64,000 nt of DNA from Acidicapsa acidisoli (GTDB lineage Bacteria > Acidobacteriota > Terriglobia > Terriglobales > Acidobacteriaceae), in assembly GCF_025685625.1 (NCBI RefSeq), contig NZ_JAGSYI010000001.1:1178001-1242000 (forward strand), read 5' to 3'. Shown here piece after piece: positions 26,003 through 35,117 of this stretch (positions are counted from its first letter, which is position 1; each line of letters begins with the position of its first letter). A program made the position numbers and the translations under genes. The notes under the pieces were generated by a model. It saw only the letters and a list, made by a program, of their open reading frames with translations, was not told the DNA's origin and ran no database searches.

Positions 26003-27493
26003 CTATACCGAGTCTAAGGGTAATTTCGATCGAAACTGGGAGATGATGCGATTCACCTCCTCGGGATAAGCCCTGACCCATAGGGTGATGAAAGCTTCTT
26101 TCACCCGGTCCTCCGGTAAGAACCCGAGTTGCTTGCCTACTTGGCTAAAGAGCAAGTGAGGATCTCGATTTGTATTACGAACGCTCCGTATGACGTCAGC
26201 CACCCTTGAATGCTCTTCATAGGGCCTCAACAAAGCCACGGTTAGCTCACCCGCAATGCCCTGAAGCTTTTCAATTATCTGATCGAATATGTAAGCCTCG
26301 GGACTCTGCCCGGGTAGCCTAAAAACGCCAAGATCAGAATTTTCCGACTGCCGTGAATCTCCATCAATGATGCATATAGCTGGTTGCGGAACGGTGGGAT
26401 TAATGTTGTGGAACGCGCAGACATTCACAGCGTTCCCATCCCCTTCCATCGAATGCACGCTTAATGCCTCCATGGCGACGCCAGAGAGCGACCGAAAAAC
26501 TGCCTCCACCCAAAGCTTCGAGAACGTGTCCTCTACAAAGACGACGAGCTTTGAGGCAATCTGTCCGCTTATAGCACGGAGCGATCCGACATCGAGCTTC
26601 CCTTGAAATAGCTGGCCGTTGACCGCCGCCCATATCGCCTTGTCAGGCAGGGGCCGCAGCGCTTCGTTCGAATGGGTTGTGAAGATCGCCTGGATCTTAC
26701 GTCTTTGGGCCAGCTCTATCAGATACTCGACCATTCTCACTGTAGCGACCGGATGGAGGCCGTTCTCAATCTCCTCAATAAGTATCAGGGAGTTCTCAGC
26801 GACTGACTCCAAAATCATAGCCATTCTGATGACGCTCGACTCACCAGCTCCAAAGTGAAACTCCGAATAGCCCTTTCCATCGTTGGTAGTGCCCGCTAAT
26901 AATGTCACCCGCCCTCGACCGTCAACATTCACCATAGAAAAATCAGTCACATCTTTGTCGAGGATGCGAGCAATAGCTTTCGCCGTCGTGGCTCCTATCT
27001 TAGAAATCTGGGCTTGTGGTACGTCAAAGCTTCCCGATATGCATCGCCGCATCTCTTTTCGCTCTGTCGCAGGGACCGTCCGAGAAACTCCAAATATCCT
27101 GACCTCTCGATCAAGACCTTCGCGGGACCACTTGTAATTTGTGAAGTTGGCGCTTCGCCGAATAGTATCGTCCCTCTTAACGGAGCGATCAATCAGGTCG
27201 TAGTCGAACCTCCAATTCTGCATATTCTCATCGAATTTCCCACTCTTAGAAAAGTACAGCGAGGGCTTGACCGTCCTATACGCACAGGCCGCCGCCCCCA
27301 ACACCGTCGTTTTTCCTCCGCCGTTGGGCCCAACAACAGCAGTCACAGGAAAATCAAAGACGATGGATTTATCCTTAAACGCCCTTGCCTTCGCGATGCT
27401 GATCTTCAATAGATATTTCCCATATCCCTTGTTCGCCACCTTTTCGAGAAGCTCATTTATCGTTGACGCTCTAATTTCACTCTGAAATTCCAT
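26003..27493 (-). CDS. AAA ATPase with Toprim-like C-terminus (OLD-like)
   Basis: A 496-aa SMC/ABC-type ATPase. Walker A GPNGGGKTT is at residues 55-63, an ABC-signature-like FHFGAGESS occurs mid-protein, Walker B is LILIEEIENGLHP, and the switch histidine is in IFTTHSNE. From about residue 315 a Toprim-type nuclease core is suggested by LVVFVEDTFSKLW and later CIIDGDSRQ. This ATPase-Toprim order is that of OLD-family nucleases, many of which act in phage defence. No UvrD-like or other known partner is adjacent. The gene is clearly AT-richer than its surroundings, pointing to horizontal transfer. Function in defence is inferred. Confidence 0.82.
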   Translation of the reverse strand: MEFQSEIRASTINELLEKVANKGYGKYLLKISIAKARAFKDKSIVFDFPVTAVVGPNGGGKTTVLGAAACAYRTVKPSLYFSKSGKFDENMQNWRFDYDLIDRSVKRDDTIRRSANFTNYKWSREGLDREVRIFGVSRTVPATERKEMRRCISGSFDVPQAQISKIGATTAKAIARILDKDVTDFSMVNVDGRGRVTLLAGTTNDGKGYSEFHFGAGESSVIRMAMILESVAENSLILIEEIENGLHPVATVRMVEYLIELAQRRKIQAIFTTHSNEALRPLPDKAIWAAVNGQLFQGKLDVGSLRAISGQIASKLVVFVEDTFSKLWVEAVFRSLSGVAMEALSVHSMEGDGNAVNVCAFHNINPTVPQPAICIIDGDSRQSENSDLGVFRLPGQSPEAYIFDQIIEKLQGIAGELTVALLRPYEEHSRVADVIRSVRNTNRDPHLLFSQVGKQLGFLPEDRVKEAFITLWVRAYPEEVNRIISQFRSKLPLDSV

Positions 27494-27793
27494 TTGCCCC
27501 CTTCCAAGATCTCCAACTCTTCGGTTGCGTCATCTGGCTGATCGTTAATAGTTATAGCGCGAACCTAGGCACCGATTATAGCGGTTAGCCTTCGAGCCAT
27601 TCGTTTCCATAGCTGGTTCTTACTTTCGACTGGAAAGACCACGAGCCGTGGCAGCCAAGTTAGTCAAAACCTGCCGAGAAGCTTATATCACACCCTGAAC
27701 TAGTTGCTTCAACAGAAGCCAGCCAATCTGCTATCGTGAACCCGTCCGCTAGAGAAAGCTCGCACGTCATCCAAATCATCCTTCGGAGTTCCC
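27494..27793. other. 300-bp gap between the OLD-like ATPase and the esterase
   Basis: The two genes are divergent and this gap must hold both promoters. It is AT-richer than average, like the ATPase gene. I see no convincing ORF, RNA gene, canonical promoter pair or long inverted repeat. GGAG before the esterase ATG is the only clear signal. Confidence 0.4.
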
Positions 27794-28873
27794 ATGCGTC
27801 TCGCAGCACCCATCATCCTGCTCTCTTTCGCCATAGCCCTCGCCGCACAGCAAGCCCCGCCGCCCATGCAGTCCACCGCCGCAGCCGACGCCGCGCAGCG
27901 CGACTCCAGCTTCATTGACTCCGAGGGCCGCGCCCACATCACCCGCATCATCCCCGTCCCTGCCGGACTCAGCCCACAGTCCCGCTACTGGCTCTCGGAG
28001 CAGGTTCCCGACGGCGACCCGCATGAGTCGCTCGCCCACCGCCGCGAAGGCACCGACAAGTGGGCCGCCAACGCCCGCGATCAATGGCTCGCGCTCTACC
28101 CCGCCAAGCTGACCGAAGACAAAATCGCAGGCGTCCCGGTCCGCATCGTCGTCCCCGAAGGCGTGCCCGACGCCAATAAAGACAAAGTCCTGCTCAACCT
28201 GCACGGTGGCGGCTTCAACTCCGACTCCGGCTCCTACACCGAGACGATTCCCCTCGCCGGAATGACCAAAATCAAGTGCGTCGCCGTCCTCTACCGCCTC
28301 GCACCCGAGTTCCCATTCCCCGCCGCCGTCGACGACTCCATCGCCGTCTACAAAGAGCTGCTCAAGACCTACAAACCCGACCACATCGTCATCTACGGCA
28401 CCTCGGCTGGAGCGATCCTCACCGGCGAAGTCGCCGTCAAAATCAAGCAGCTCGGCCTGCCCATGCCCGCCGCCCTCGGCATCTTCTCCGGCATGGGAGA
28501 CTTCGCCCGCCCCGGCGACTCGCTGGCTATGTACGCCTTGCGCGGCCTCTCCGGCCATCTCGACCCGCCGGACGACAGCAAACCGCACAACTCCGACTAC
28601 CTCGGCAAAACAGACCCCAAAGATCCCGTCCTCTCACCCATCTACGCCGACCTGCACGGCCTGCCGCCCACACTCTTCGTCACCAGCGGCCGCGACCTGC
28701 TCCTGAGCGGCACAGCCAACCTCCACCGCGCATTCCTGAACGCAGGCAACGACGCCCGCCTGGTAGTCTACGACGCCTTGCCCCACGCCTTCTGGTACAG
28801 CACCAAACTCCCCGAAGCCCTCGAAGCCAACCACCTCATGGCCGACTTCCTGGCCAAACAGTTAGCGAAGTAA
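27794..28873 (+). CDS. secreted alpha/beta hydrolase (HSL-type esterase)
   Basis: A 359-aa exported hydrolase with a signal peptide at about residues 1-18 (ends ALAAQQ). The oxyanion-hole motif is LHGGGFNS, the nucleophile elbow is GTSAG, and the remaining triad members are probably the Asp in SGRDLLL and the His in LPHAFW. This set is typical of hormone-sensitive-lipase-like carboxylesterases. Substrate cannot be told; acetylated sugars or small esters are plausible in this setting. GGAG lies upstream of ATG 27794. Confidence 0.88.
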   Translation: MRLAAPIILLSFAIALAAQQAPPPMQSTAAADAAQRDSSFIDSEGRAHITRIIPVPAGLSPQSRYWLSEQVPDGDPHESLAHRREGTDKWAANARDQWLALYPAKLTEDKIAGVPVRIVVPEGVPDANKDKVLLNLHGGGFNSDSGSYTETIPLAGMTKIKCVAVLYRLAPEFPFPAAVDDSIAVYKELLKTYKPDHIVIYGTSAGAILTGEVAVKIKQLGLPMPAALGIFSGMGDFARPGDSLAMYALRGLSGHLDPPDDSKPHNSDYLGKTDPKDPVLSPIYADLHGLPPTLFVTSGRDLLLSGTANLHRAFLNAGNDARLVVYDALPHAFWYSTKLPEALEANHLMADFLAKQLAK

Positions 28874-28885
28874 CCGGTTGCGAGC

Positions 28886-28910
28886 GTGGGTGTGGATGTG
28901 GGTGTGGGTG
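28886..28910. repeat. GTGGGT/GTGGAT short tandem repeat
   Basis: Four near-identical 6-bp units (three GTGGGT, one GTGGAT) lie directly downstream of the esterase gene and abut the hairpin at 28912. Likely a slippage-prone simple repeat. Confidence 0.6.
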
Positions 28911-28911
28911 C

Positions 28912-28937
28912 CCCAGGTCTCGCTTCTGAGACCTGGG
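28912..28937. repeat. Dispersed hairpin element, copy 1
   Basis: CCCAGGTCTC at 28912-28921 and GAGACCTGGG at 28928-28937 form a perfect 10-bp stem with a short loop containing CTTC. Nearly the same stem-loop occurs at 62745-62774, where it serves as a terminator. Here no T-run follows. Confidence 0.6.
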
Positions 28938-29031
28938 ACCAAATTCGCGCAAAGCACGAACCAACTGCGCAGAATTTCGCCACAAAGGCGCACAATCAAA
29001 ACAGCAGCCATTGTCTTTGCTTTTTCTTGTC

Positions 29032-29054
29032 TGTCATTCCCGAAGGAAATCTGC
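29032..29054. repeat. Diverged copy of dispersed intergenic repeat
   Basis: This segment begins TGTCATTCCCGAAGG and ends AAATCTGC, similar to the ends of the 30-bp repeat at 18982 and 23473 but with the middle shortened. It looks like a second subtype of the same REP-like family. Confidence 0.45.
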
Positions 29055-29220
29055 TGTCAGAAATGCGCACCAAAACAGCCTAAAAAGGGCATTTAAGCAC
29101 CCCAAAAATCAGCACAAAATGAATAAAATCAACACCTTACAGAAGAAAAACAGGTACCCCCTACCCCCCACCCAAATTTATTCCCCATCTCTTCGCCCAA
29201 AACCCTCTAAACTCTAGTCC

Positions 29221-29925
29221 ATGATCCACAACGGCCTCCGCAAACTCCCGTACAATCCAGAAGCAGCACTCGCCCACCTGCGCGCCTCCGACCCCAAACT
29301 TGGCGCACTCATCGACCGCGCCGGCGAATTCCGCCTCAAACTCGGCCACACCGGAACGCCCTTCACCTCGCTGCTCGAATCCATCCTCTATCAGCAACTC
29401 CACGGCAAAGCCGCCGCGACCATCCATCGCCGAGTGTTGTTGATCTACGGCGGCCACGAACCCGCCGACCCACATCCGCAAGCGCTGCTCGACACGCCAG
29501 ACGAAATCCTGCGCACCGCCGGCGTCTCCTTCAACAAAATCAAAGCCCTCAAGGACCTCGCCGCTCGCACCCTCGACGGCACCGTTCCCACCCACAAAGC
29601 AATCCTGAAAATGCCCGACACCGAAATCATCGAGCGCCTCAGCGAAGTGCGCGGCATCGGCACCTGGACCGTCGAAATGCTGCTCATCTTCCGCCTCGGC
29701 CGCCCCGACGTCCTCCCAGTGACGGACTACGGCGTCCGCAAAGGATTCGCGCTCACCTTCCAGCGCATCCCAAAATCCAGGGCAATCACCGCAGCCGACC
29801 TGCCCAAGCCCGAAGTCATGCTCAAACGCGCCAAGCGCTGGGCTCCGTTCCGCTCCGTTGCCTCCTGGTACCTGTGGCGCGCCTGCGACCTCGACGCAGC
29901 CAGCAGAAAAACCGCTGTGGAATAA
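29221..29925 (+). CDS. DNA-3-methyladenine glycosylase II (AlkA, HhH-GPD)
   Basis: A 234-aa base-excision repair enzyme. The HhH-GPD fold is marked by SLLESILYQQLHGKAA near residue 60, the helix-hairpin-helix LSEVRGIGTWTVEM near residue 140, and the catalytic Asp in VTDYGVRKG about 20 residues later. No iron-sulfur cysteines follow, as expected for AlkA/MAG-type rather than Nth/MutY enzymes. It removes alkylated purines from DNA. No good ribosome site is seen before ATG 29221. No adaptive-response gene is adjacent. Confidence 0.9.
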   Translation: MIHNGLRKLPYNPEAALAHLRASDPKLGALIDRAGEFRLKLGHTGTPFTSLLESILYQQLHGKAAATIHRRVLLIYGGHEPADPHPQALLDTPDEILRTAGVSFNKIKALKDLAARTLDGTVPTHKAILKMPDTEIIERLSEVRGIGTWTVEMLLIFRLGRPDVLPVTDYGVRKGFALTFQRIPKSRAITAADLPKPEVMLKRAKRWAPFRSVASWYLWRACDLDAASRKTAVE

Positions 29926-30044
29926 CCGCAGAATTGGGAGACCTCAGGCCATTTTTGACATCCAAGAAACAGGCCATTCCGCCTGTCGCAGGAAATTTCT
30001 TTACAATGGCCCAAGCGGGAAAGCCAGCCTGCTGAGGGGGCAAA

Positions 30045-32585
30045 TTGCCGGCAGAAACAACGAAACGCTTCGTCTGCATTCACGGACATTTCTACCAGCC
30101 GCCTCGCGAAAACCCATGGCTTGAGACCATCGAGACACAGGACTCAGCCGCTCCCTACCACGACTGGAATGAGCGGATCTGCTCCGAGTGCTACGCCACC
30201 AATGGCGCCGCCCGCGTGGTCAACAATGAAAACCAGATCACCCGCATCGTCAACAACTACGCGCGTATGAGCTTCAACTTCGGCCCCACGCTGCTGAGCT
30301 GGCTGGCCGAAAACGCCCCACGCACCTATCGAATGATTCTGGACGGCGAGCGCCGCAGTTGCGGTCTCTTCGACGGCCATAGCTCGGCCATGGCGCAGGT
30401 CTACAACCACCTCATCATGCCTCTGGCCAGCCGCCGTGACCGCCTTACCCAAATCCGCTGGGGCATCTCCGACTACACCCACCGGTTCGGCCACCCTCCA
30501 GAAGGCATGTGGCTCGCCGAAACCGCCGCCGACACGGAAACCCTCGAACTACTTGCCCAGGAAGGTATTCGCTTCACTGTCCTCGCCCCGCGGCAATGCA
30601 AGCGAGTCCGGGCTCTTGCGACCGAAAAGACCGCAACCGGCGGTGCAAAGCCGACCGGCGACTGGATCAGCACACCGAACGCCAGCGTCGATCCGACGCA
30701 CCCATATCTCGCGCGATTCGCCTCGGGAGCTTCGCTGGCAATCTTTTTCTACGATGGCCCAACCTCACGAGCCATCGCTTTTGAAGGGCTGCTCAACTCC
30801 GGCGAAAACTTCGTCTCCCGACTCAAACAGGGATTTCTCGATAACAACGAGCCGCAGCTTGTCCATGTGGCCACCGACGGCGAAAGCTACGGCCATCACC
30901 ACAAACACGGCGAAATGGCCCTGGCTTACGCCCTGCGCCTCTTGGAACAGGACACGAACGCTGGGCTGATCAACTACGGCAGCTTCCTCGAACAGTTCCC
31001 GCCAAAATGGGAGGCCGAGATTTACGACAACTCCTCGTGGAGCTGCGACCACGGCGTGGAGCGCTGGCGGTCGAACTGCGGCTGCAACGGCGGAAAGCCT
31101 GGCTGGAACCAACTCTGGCGCGCTCCGCTCCGTGAAGCTCTCGACCAACTTCGCGATTCCCTCGTGCCGCTCACAGAGAAGGTCGGCAACCTGCTCTTCA
31201 AAGACGTGTGGGCGGCGCGCGACGAGTACATCAACATCATCCTCGACCGCAACCTCGAAAACGTCGAACGTTACTTCGATGCACACCAGCACCACCCGCT
31301 CACCGACGAAGAACGAATACGCACGCTCGAACTTATGGAAATGCAGCGGCATACGCAGCTGATGTACACCAGTTGCGGCTGGTTCTTTGACGACATTTCA
31401 GGCATTGAAACCGTGCAGATCATCGCCTACGCAGCCCGCGTCATCCAGCTGTCGCAGGAGTTGTTCCTCGAAGACGCCGCAGGCCTCGAACTGGCGTTCC
31501 TCGACAAGCTGGCCCAGGCCAAGTCCAATGTTCCTTCTGCCGGAGACGGCGCAAAAATATACACACAGCAGTGCCTTAACATGGAGCTCAGCCTCGAACA
31601 GGTGGCAGCGCACTACGCCATCAGTGCTGTCTTCTCCTCATTCGCCGACGAAACTGAGATCTTCTGCTACCAGATCCATCGCATCTCCTACGAAATCTTC
31701 AACTCAGGCCGAGGCCGTCTGGCGCTGGGCCGCGCCCGTATTACTTCATCGATCACCGGCAACTCGGAGAGCTTCTCGTTCGCCGTGCTCCACTTTGGCG
31801 ACCAGAACATCACCGCAGCGGTCAAAGCCTATCAGCCCGATGACCCCACAGCAGCCGAAGGCTTTGAAAAAGTTGTCACGCAGGCTCGTGAGCAGGTACG
31901 CAACGCCAACTTCCCCGAGGTCATCCGCCTGCTGGACCGCTACTACGACCTCGACTACTCGCTCACCTCGCTCTTCCGCGATGATCAGCGCAGAATCATC
32001 CAGGTCATTCTCAACTCGACACTGGCCGACATTGAGGTTTCGCTCAAAAACATCTACGAAGATCATGCGAGCTTGCTGCATTACCTCGCCCAGACGGGCT
32101 TGCCGAAGCCACCCGCGCTTGCACTGGCCGCAGGATTCGCCGTCAACGCCGGACTACGCCGCGCTCTGGAAGCCGACCCCATCGATCTCTCGCTAGTTCG
32201 GTCTTTTCTCAACATGGCCAAGTCCGACGAGGTCCCGCTGGATACGCCAACTCTGACGTATGTTGCAGATCTGCGGATGAAGCGCGCCATGCTGGAACTC
32301 ACGATGTCCTCCGGCAACCTGGAAATCCTCGATCGCGCTCTCAACCTGGCCCGCACCCTCACCGAACTGCCCTTTGAATTGAATCTCTGGCAGGCGCAGA
32401 ACATCTGGTACGAAATCCTGCGAAGTTCGACCTACTCGCTCACCGCCCACGATCCCGAAGATCGTCCTCGCTGGGACCGGGACTTCCGCGAGCTCGGCTG
32501 TTGCCTTTCGATTGCCTGCGACATCATTACCGCCGAAGTCGCAGGGCCCGTTCCAGCGGATGATCTTTTAATTGCGGAAGCGTAG
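30045..32585 (+). CDS. GH57/DUF3536 glycoside hydrolase-like protein
   Basis: An 846-aa cytoplasmic protein. The N-terminus has the GH57 opening strand FVCIHGHFYQPPRENPW, and VATDGESYGHHHKHGEMAL at about residue 280 carries probable active-site acids. The C-terminal half is the helical DUF3536 region (CGWFFDDISGIETVQ...). GH57 enzymes act on alpha-glucans, but members with DUF3536 are not well characterised. The start is TTG 30045 with GAGGGGG just upstream. Its stop precedes the next gene closely, so co-transcription with the FGE-like fusion is likely. Confidence 0.86.
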   Translation: MPAETTKRFVCIHGHFYQPPRENPWLETIETQDSAAPYHDWNERICSECYATNGAARVVNNENQITRIVNNYARMSFNFGPTLLSWLAENAPRTYRMILDGERRSCGLFDGHSSAMAQVYNHLIMPLASRRDRLTQIRWGISDYTHRFGHPPEGMWLAETAADTETLELLAQEGIRFTVLAPRQCKRVRALATEKTATGGAKPTGDWISTPNASVDPTHPYLARFASGASLAIFFYDGPTSRAIAFEGLLNSGENFVSRLKQGFLDNNEPQLVHVATDGESYGHHHKHGEMALAYALRLLEQDTNAGLINYGSFLEQFPPKWEAEIYDNSSWSCDHGVERWRSNCGCNGGKPGWNQLWRAPLREALDQLRDSLVPLTEKVGNLLFKDVWAARDEYINIILDRNLENVERYFDAHQHHPLTDEERIRTLELMEMQRHTQLMYTSCGWFFDDISGIETVQIIAYAARVIQLSQELFLEDAAGLELAFLDKLAQAKSNVPSAGDGAKIYTQQCLNMELSLEQVAAHYAISAVFSSFADETEIFCYQIHRISYEIFNSGRGRLALGRARITSSITGNSESFSFAVLHFGDQNITAAVKAYQPDDPTAAEGFEKVVTQAREQVRNANFPEVIRLLDRYYDLDYSLTSLFRDDQRRIIQVILNSTLADIEVSLKNIYEDHASLLHYLAQTGLPKPPALALAAGFAVNAGLRRALEADPIDLSLVRSFLNMAKSDEVPLDTPTLTYVADLRMKRAMLELTMSSGNLEILDRALNLARTLTELPFELNLWQAQNIWYEILRSSTYSLTAHDPEDRPRWDRDFRELGCCLSIACDIITAEVAGPVPADDLLIAEA

Positions 32586-32697
32586 GTGGGACATCGCAAG
32601 CGGATGGAAGTCGAGAGATGCACTGTCGCAAAATCTCACACCAATGTCGACTGAGTCATTTGTTGAACTTCGCTTCCTGCGATACACAGAGGCTTCC

Positions 32698-35112
32698 GTG
32701 ACTGGTTTCAAACTTGCCTCCCTTCCCCTGCTTGGTTTAGCTCTGACTCTATCCGCTTGCTCGCCATTTGCCTTCGCTCAGGATGTTCAATACAGCCCGC
32801 AGGGAGAGCAGATTCCCGGCCCATCCTGCGCCGGCATTCCGCAATGGTATGGTGGCAAGCCGCGCACCTGCCAGTCTGGCGAACTCGCCTTTTGGCTCAG
32901 CGACATCCGGCATTGGCGCGATGAGCGACGTTTGCGCATTGGTTTTGAACCGAGCATCTACGAAACTCCTGCGCTCAAGTGGACCCAGTCCAGCTTCATT
33001 CAGCCTCAGATGATGGTTCACGACCGCTTCTTCTACGATCCAGCAACGCAGAAATACACGGTCGACAAGTATCTTTCCGACCTCGAATCACGCTACGGCG
33101 GCATCGACAGCGTGCTTATCTGGCATACCTATCCCAACATCGGCATTGACAGCCGAAATCAGTTTGACATGCTCTCTGACCTGCCCGGCGGAATCCCCGC
33201 CGTGAAAGCCATGATCGCCGACTTCCATCGCCACGGCGTCAAAGTTCTCTTTCCTGTGATGGTCTGGGACCAGGGCACGCGGCCCGATCCCAACTTATGG
33301 CAGGAGCTAAACAAAGAGTTAGCCGAAATAGGCGCCGATGGAGTCAACGGAGATACGCTCGATGGCATTCCTCAAATGCTCGCCACGGACTCGCTCAAGA
33401 ACGATCATCCCCTCGCGCTGGAGCCGGAAACGGGCCTTGCGGCCGATGAAATGATCAACTACAACACGATGACGTGGGGTTACTGGCGATACGACTTTAT
33501 ACCGTCTGTCAGCCGCTATAAATGGCTCGAACCGCGCCACATGGTCAACCTATCGAACCGATGGGCGCATAACCATCTCGACGATTTGCAGGCGGCCTTC
33601 TTCAACGGCACCGGCTTTGAAAGCTGGGAGAACATCTGGGGCATCTGGAACCAGCTTACCCCGCGCGACGCCGAAGCGTTGCGCCGCATCTCGGCCATTG
33701 AACGCGTCTTTGCGGCACAGTTGATAACTCCGGGATGGGAGCCGCATACGCCGACACGTAACTACGGCGTCTTCGCGAGTAAGTGGCCCACCGAAACCCA
33801 GACTCTCTGGACCCTCATTAATCGCAACCCCTACGAGATAGAAGGCGGCCAGTTGCGAATTCAGCAAGCCAAAGCCGCGCACTACTACGATCTCTGGCAT
33901 GGCGTCGAGTTGCAGCCAACCATCGAAGACGGCGCAATCATCCTCGACTTCTCTATGGAAACCCATGGCTACGGCGCGATCCTCGAAACCACGCAATCAT
34001 CCGCCGAGTTATCGCCTGCGATTCAGCAGCTTCTCACGCAGATGAAACTCCTTTCGCAGCAGCCGCTGGATTCCTTCTCGAATGAATGGGAATCGCTGCC
34101 TCAGAAACTGGTTCCGATCGACAAGACTGAGCCTGCCGCGAAACAGCCCGAAGGCATGATCCGCATCCCCGCCGCTGACTACACATTCCGCGTCAACGGC
34201 ATCGAAATCGAAGGCATGAACGACGAAGGCGTCGATGTGCAGTATCCGTGGGAAGACTCCGCGCGGCGTTATCACGAGCACCGGATGCACGTCGACTCTT
34301 TCTGGATCGACAAGTTCCCTGTCACCAACGCCGACTTTAAGCGCTTCCTCGATGCCTCGCACTACCAGCCTGCCGACGCACACAACTTCCTCAAAGACTG
34401 GCAGAATGGCACGTATCCCGAAGGCTGGGCCAACAAGCCTGTGACCTGGGTCTCCATCGAAGACGCACGCGCTTACGCCAAATGGGCCGGCAAGCGCCTG
34501 CCTCACGAGTGGGAGTGGCAATACGCCGCGCAGGGCACAGATGGCCGCCGCTATCCGTGGGGTAACTATGAAGGGCCGGCGACGCCCGCCGCCACTCCTC
34601 AAGCCCAGCCAGCTTCGCAGCCAGCGCCTGCGCCTGCTGCGCCTATTTCGTCTCCAACTCCAGCGCCCGTAAAGGGTCCCGCAAAAGCAAGTCCAAGGAC
34701 GACGCAGGCAGCCAAGCCGAGTTCCGCGCCTAATCCTCCTGCGACCGACAAGCCCGCTTCATCGGAAGCCTGTCCCACGTGCCCGCCGGTGGTGATGGGC
34801 TCGACTCCCGACCCAGACAGGGGTCGCGAAGCGTTGCCGCCGAGCGAAGTAAACTGGCATCCGCGAGGAGCAAGCCCGTTCGGTGTCATGGACCTCACGG
34901 GCAATGTGTGGCAATGGACCGACGAGTATGTCGATGAGCACACCCGGTTCGCGATCCTGCGCGGAGGCAGCCATTATCAGCCGCAAGGCTCCCGCTGGTA
35001 CTTCCCGCAGGCTTACGAGCTAAGTCAGCACGGAAAATATCTGCTGATGGCTCCGAGCCTCGACCGCAGCGCTACCGTAGGGTTCCGCTGCGTCAAAGAT
35101 GCGACGCCGTAG
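32698..35112 (+). CDS. lipoprotein fusing a glycosidase-like region to an FGE/SUMF1-like domain
   Basis: An 804-aa exported protein starting with GTG 32698 (AGAGG upstream); in-frame starts at 32572 and 32644 give implausible leaders. The signal ends in a lipobox-like LTLSAC, so it may be a lipoprotein, although cleavage at AFAQ is also possible. Residues ~30-460 look like a TIM-barrel glycosidase (DSVLIWHTYPNIG, GVNGDTLDGIP). Residues ~480-800 form a sulfatase-modifying-factor-like domain (DSFWIDKFPVTNADFKRFL, KRLPHEWEWQYAA, DLTGNVWQWT, GFRCV). A Pro/Ala-rich insert of about 70 residues splits this domain after YPWGNYEG. The paired catalytic cysteines of true FGE are not seen, so it is probably a binding or different enzymatic domain. 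Confidence 0.78.
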   Translation: MTGFKLASLPLLGLALTLSACSPFAFAQDVQYSPQGEQIPGPSCAGIPQWYGGKPRTCQSGELAFWLSDIRHWRDERRLRIGFEPSIYETPALKWTQSSFIQPQMMVHDRFFYDPATQKYTVDKYLSDLESRYGGIDSVLIWHTYPNIGIDSRNQFDMLSDLPGGIPAVKAMIADFHRHGVKVLFPVMVWDQGTRPDPNLWQELNKELAEIGADGVNGDTLDGIPQMLATDSLKNDHPLALEPETGLAADEMINYNTMTWGYWRYDFIPSVSRYKWLEPRHMVNLSNRWAHNHLDDLQAAFFNGTGFESWENIWGIWNQLTPRDAEALRRISAIERVFAAQLITPGWEPHTPTRNYGVFASKWPTETQTLWTLINRNPYEIEGGQLRIQQAKAAHYYDLWHGVELQPTIEDGAIILDFSMETHGYGAILETTQSSAELSPAIQQLLTQMKLLSQQPLDSFSNEWESLPQKLVPIDKTEPAAKQPEGMIRIPAADYTFRVNGIEIEGMNDEGVDVQYPWEDSARRYHEHRMHVDSFWIDKFPVTNADFKRFLDASHYQPADAHNFLKDWQNGTYPEGWANKPVTWVSIEDARAYAKWAGKRLPHEWEWQYAAQGTDGRRYPWGNYEGPATPAATPQAQPASQPAPAPAAPISSPTPAPVKGPAKASPRTTQAAKPSSAPNPPATDKPASSEACPTCPPVVMGSTPDPDRGREALPPSEVNWHPRGASPFGVMDLTGNVWQWTDEYVDEHTRFAILRGGSHYQPQGSRWYFPQAYELSQHGKYLLMAPSLDRSATVGFRCVKDATP

Positions 35113-35117
35113 ATGGG

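Larger units (their letters stand above)
28874..29220. other. 347-bp gap with repeats, esterase to alkA
   Basis: The gap holds a GTGGGT-type simple repeat (28886-28910), a dispersed hairpin (28912-28937) and a diverged copy of the dispersed repeat (29032-29054). The right half is A-rich and then C-rich (a CCCCC run near 29160). No gene was found in it. Confidence 0.5.

Noticed and set aside
28886-28910. Short GTG-rich tandem repeat as a CRISPR-like array
   Set aside because: Units are 6 bp with no spacers and no cas genes; a simple repeat.
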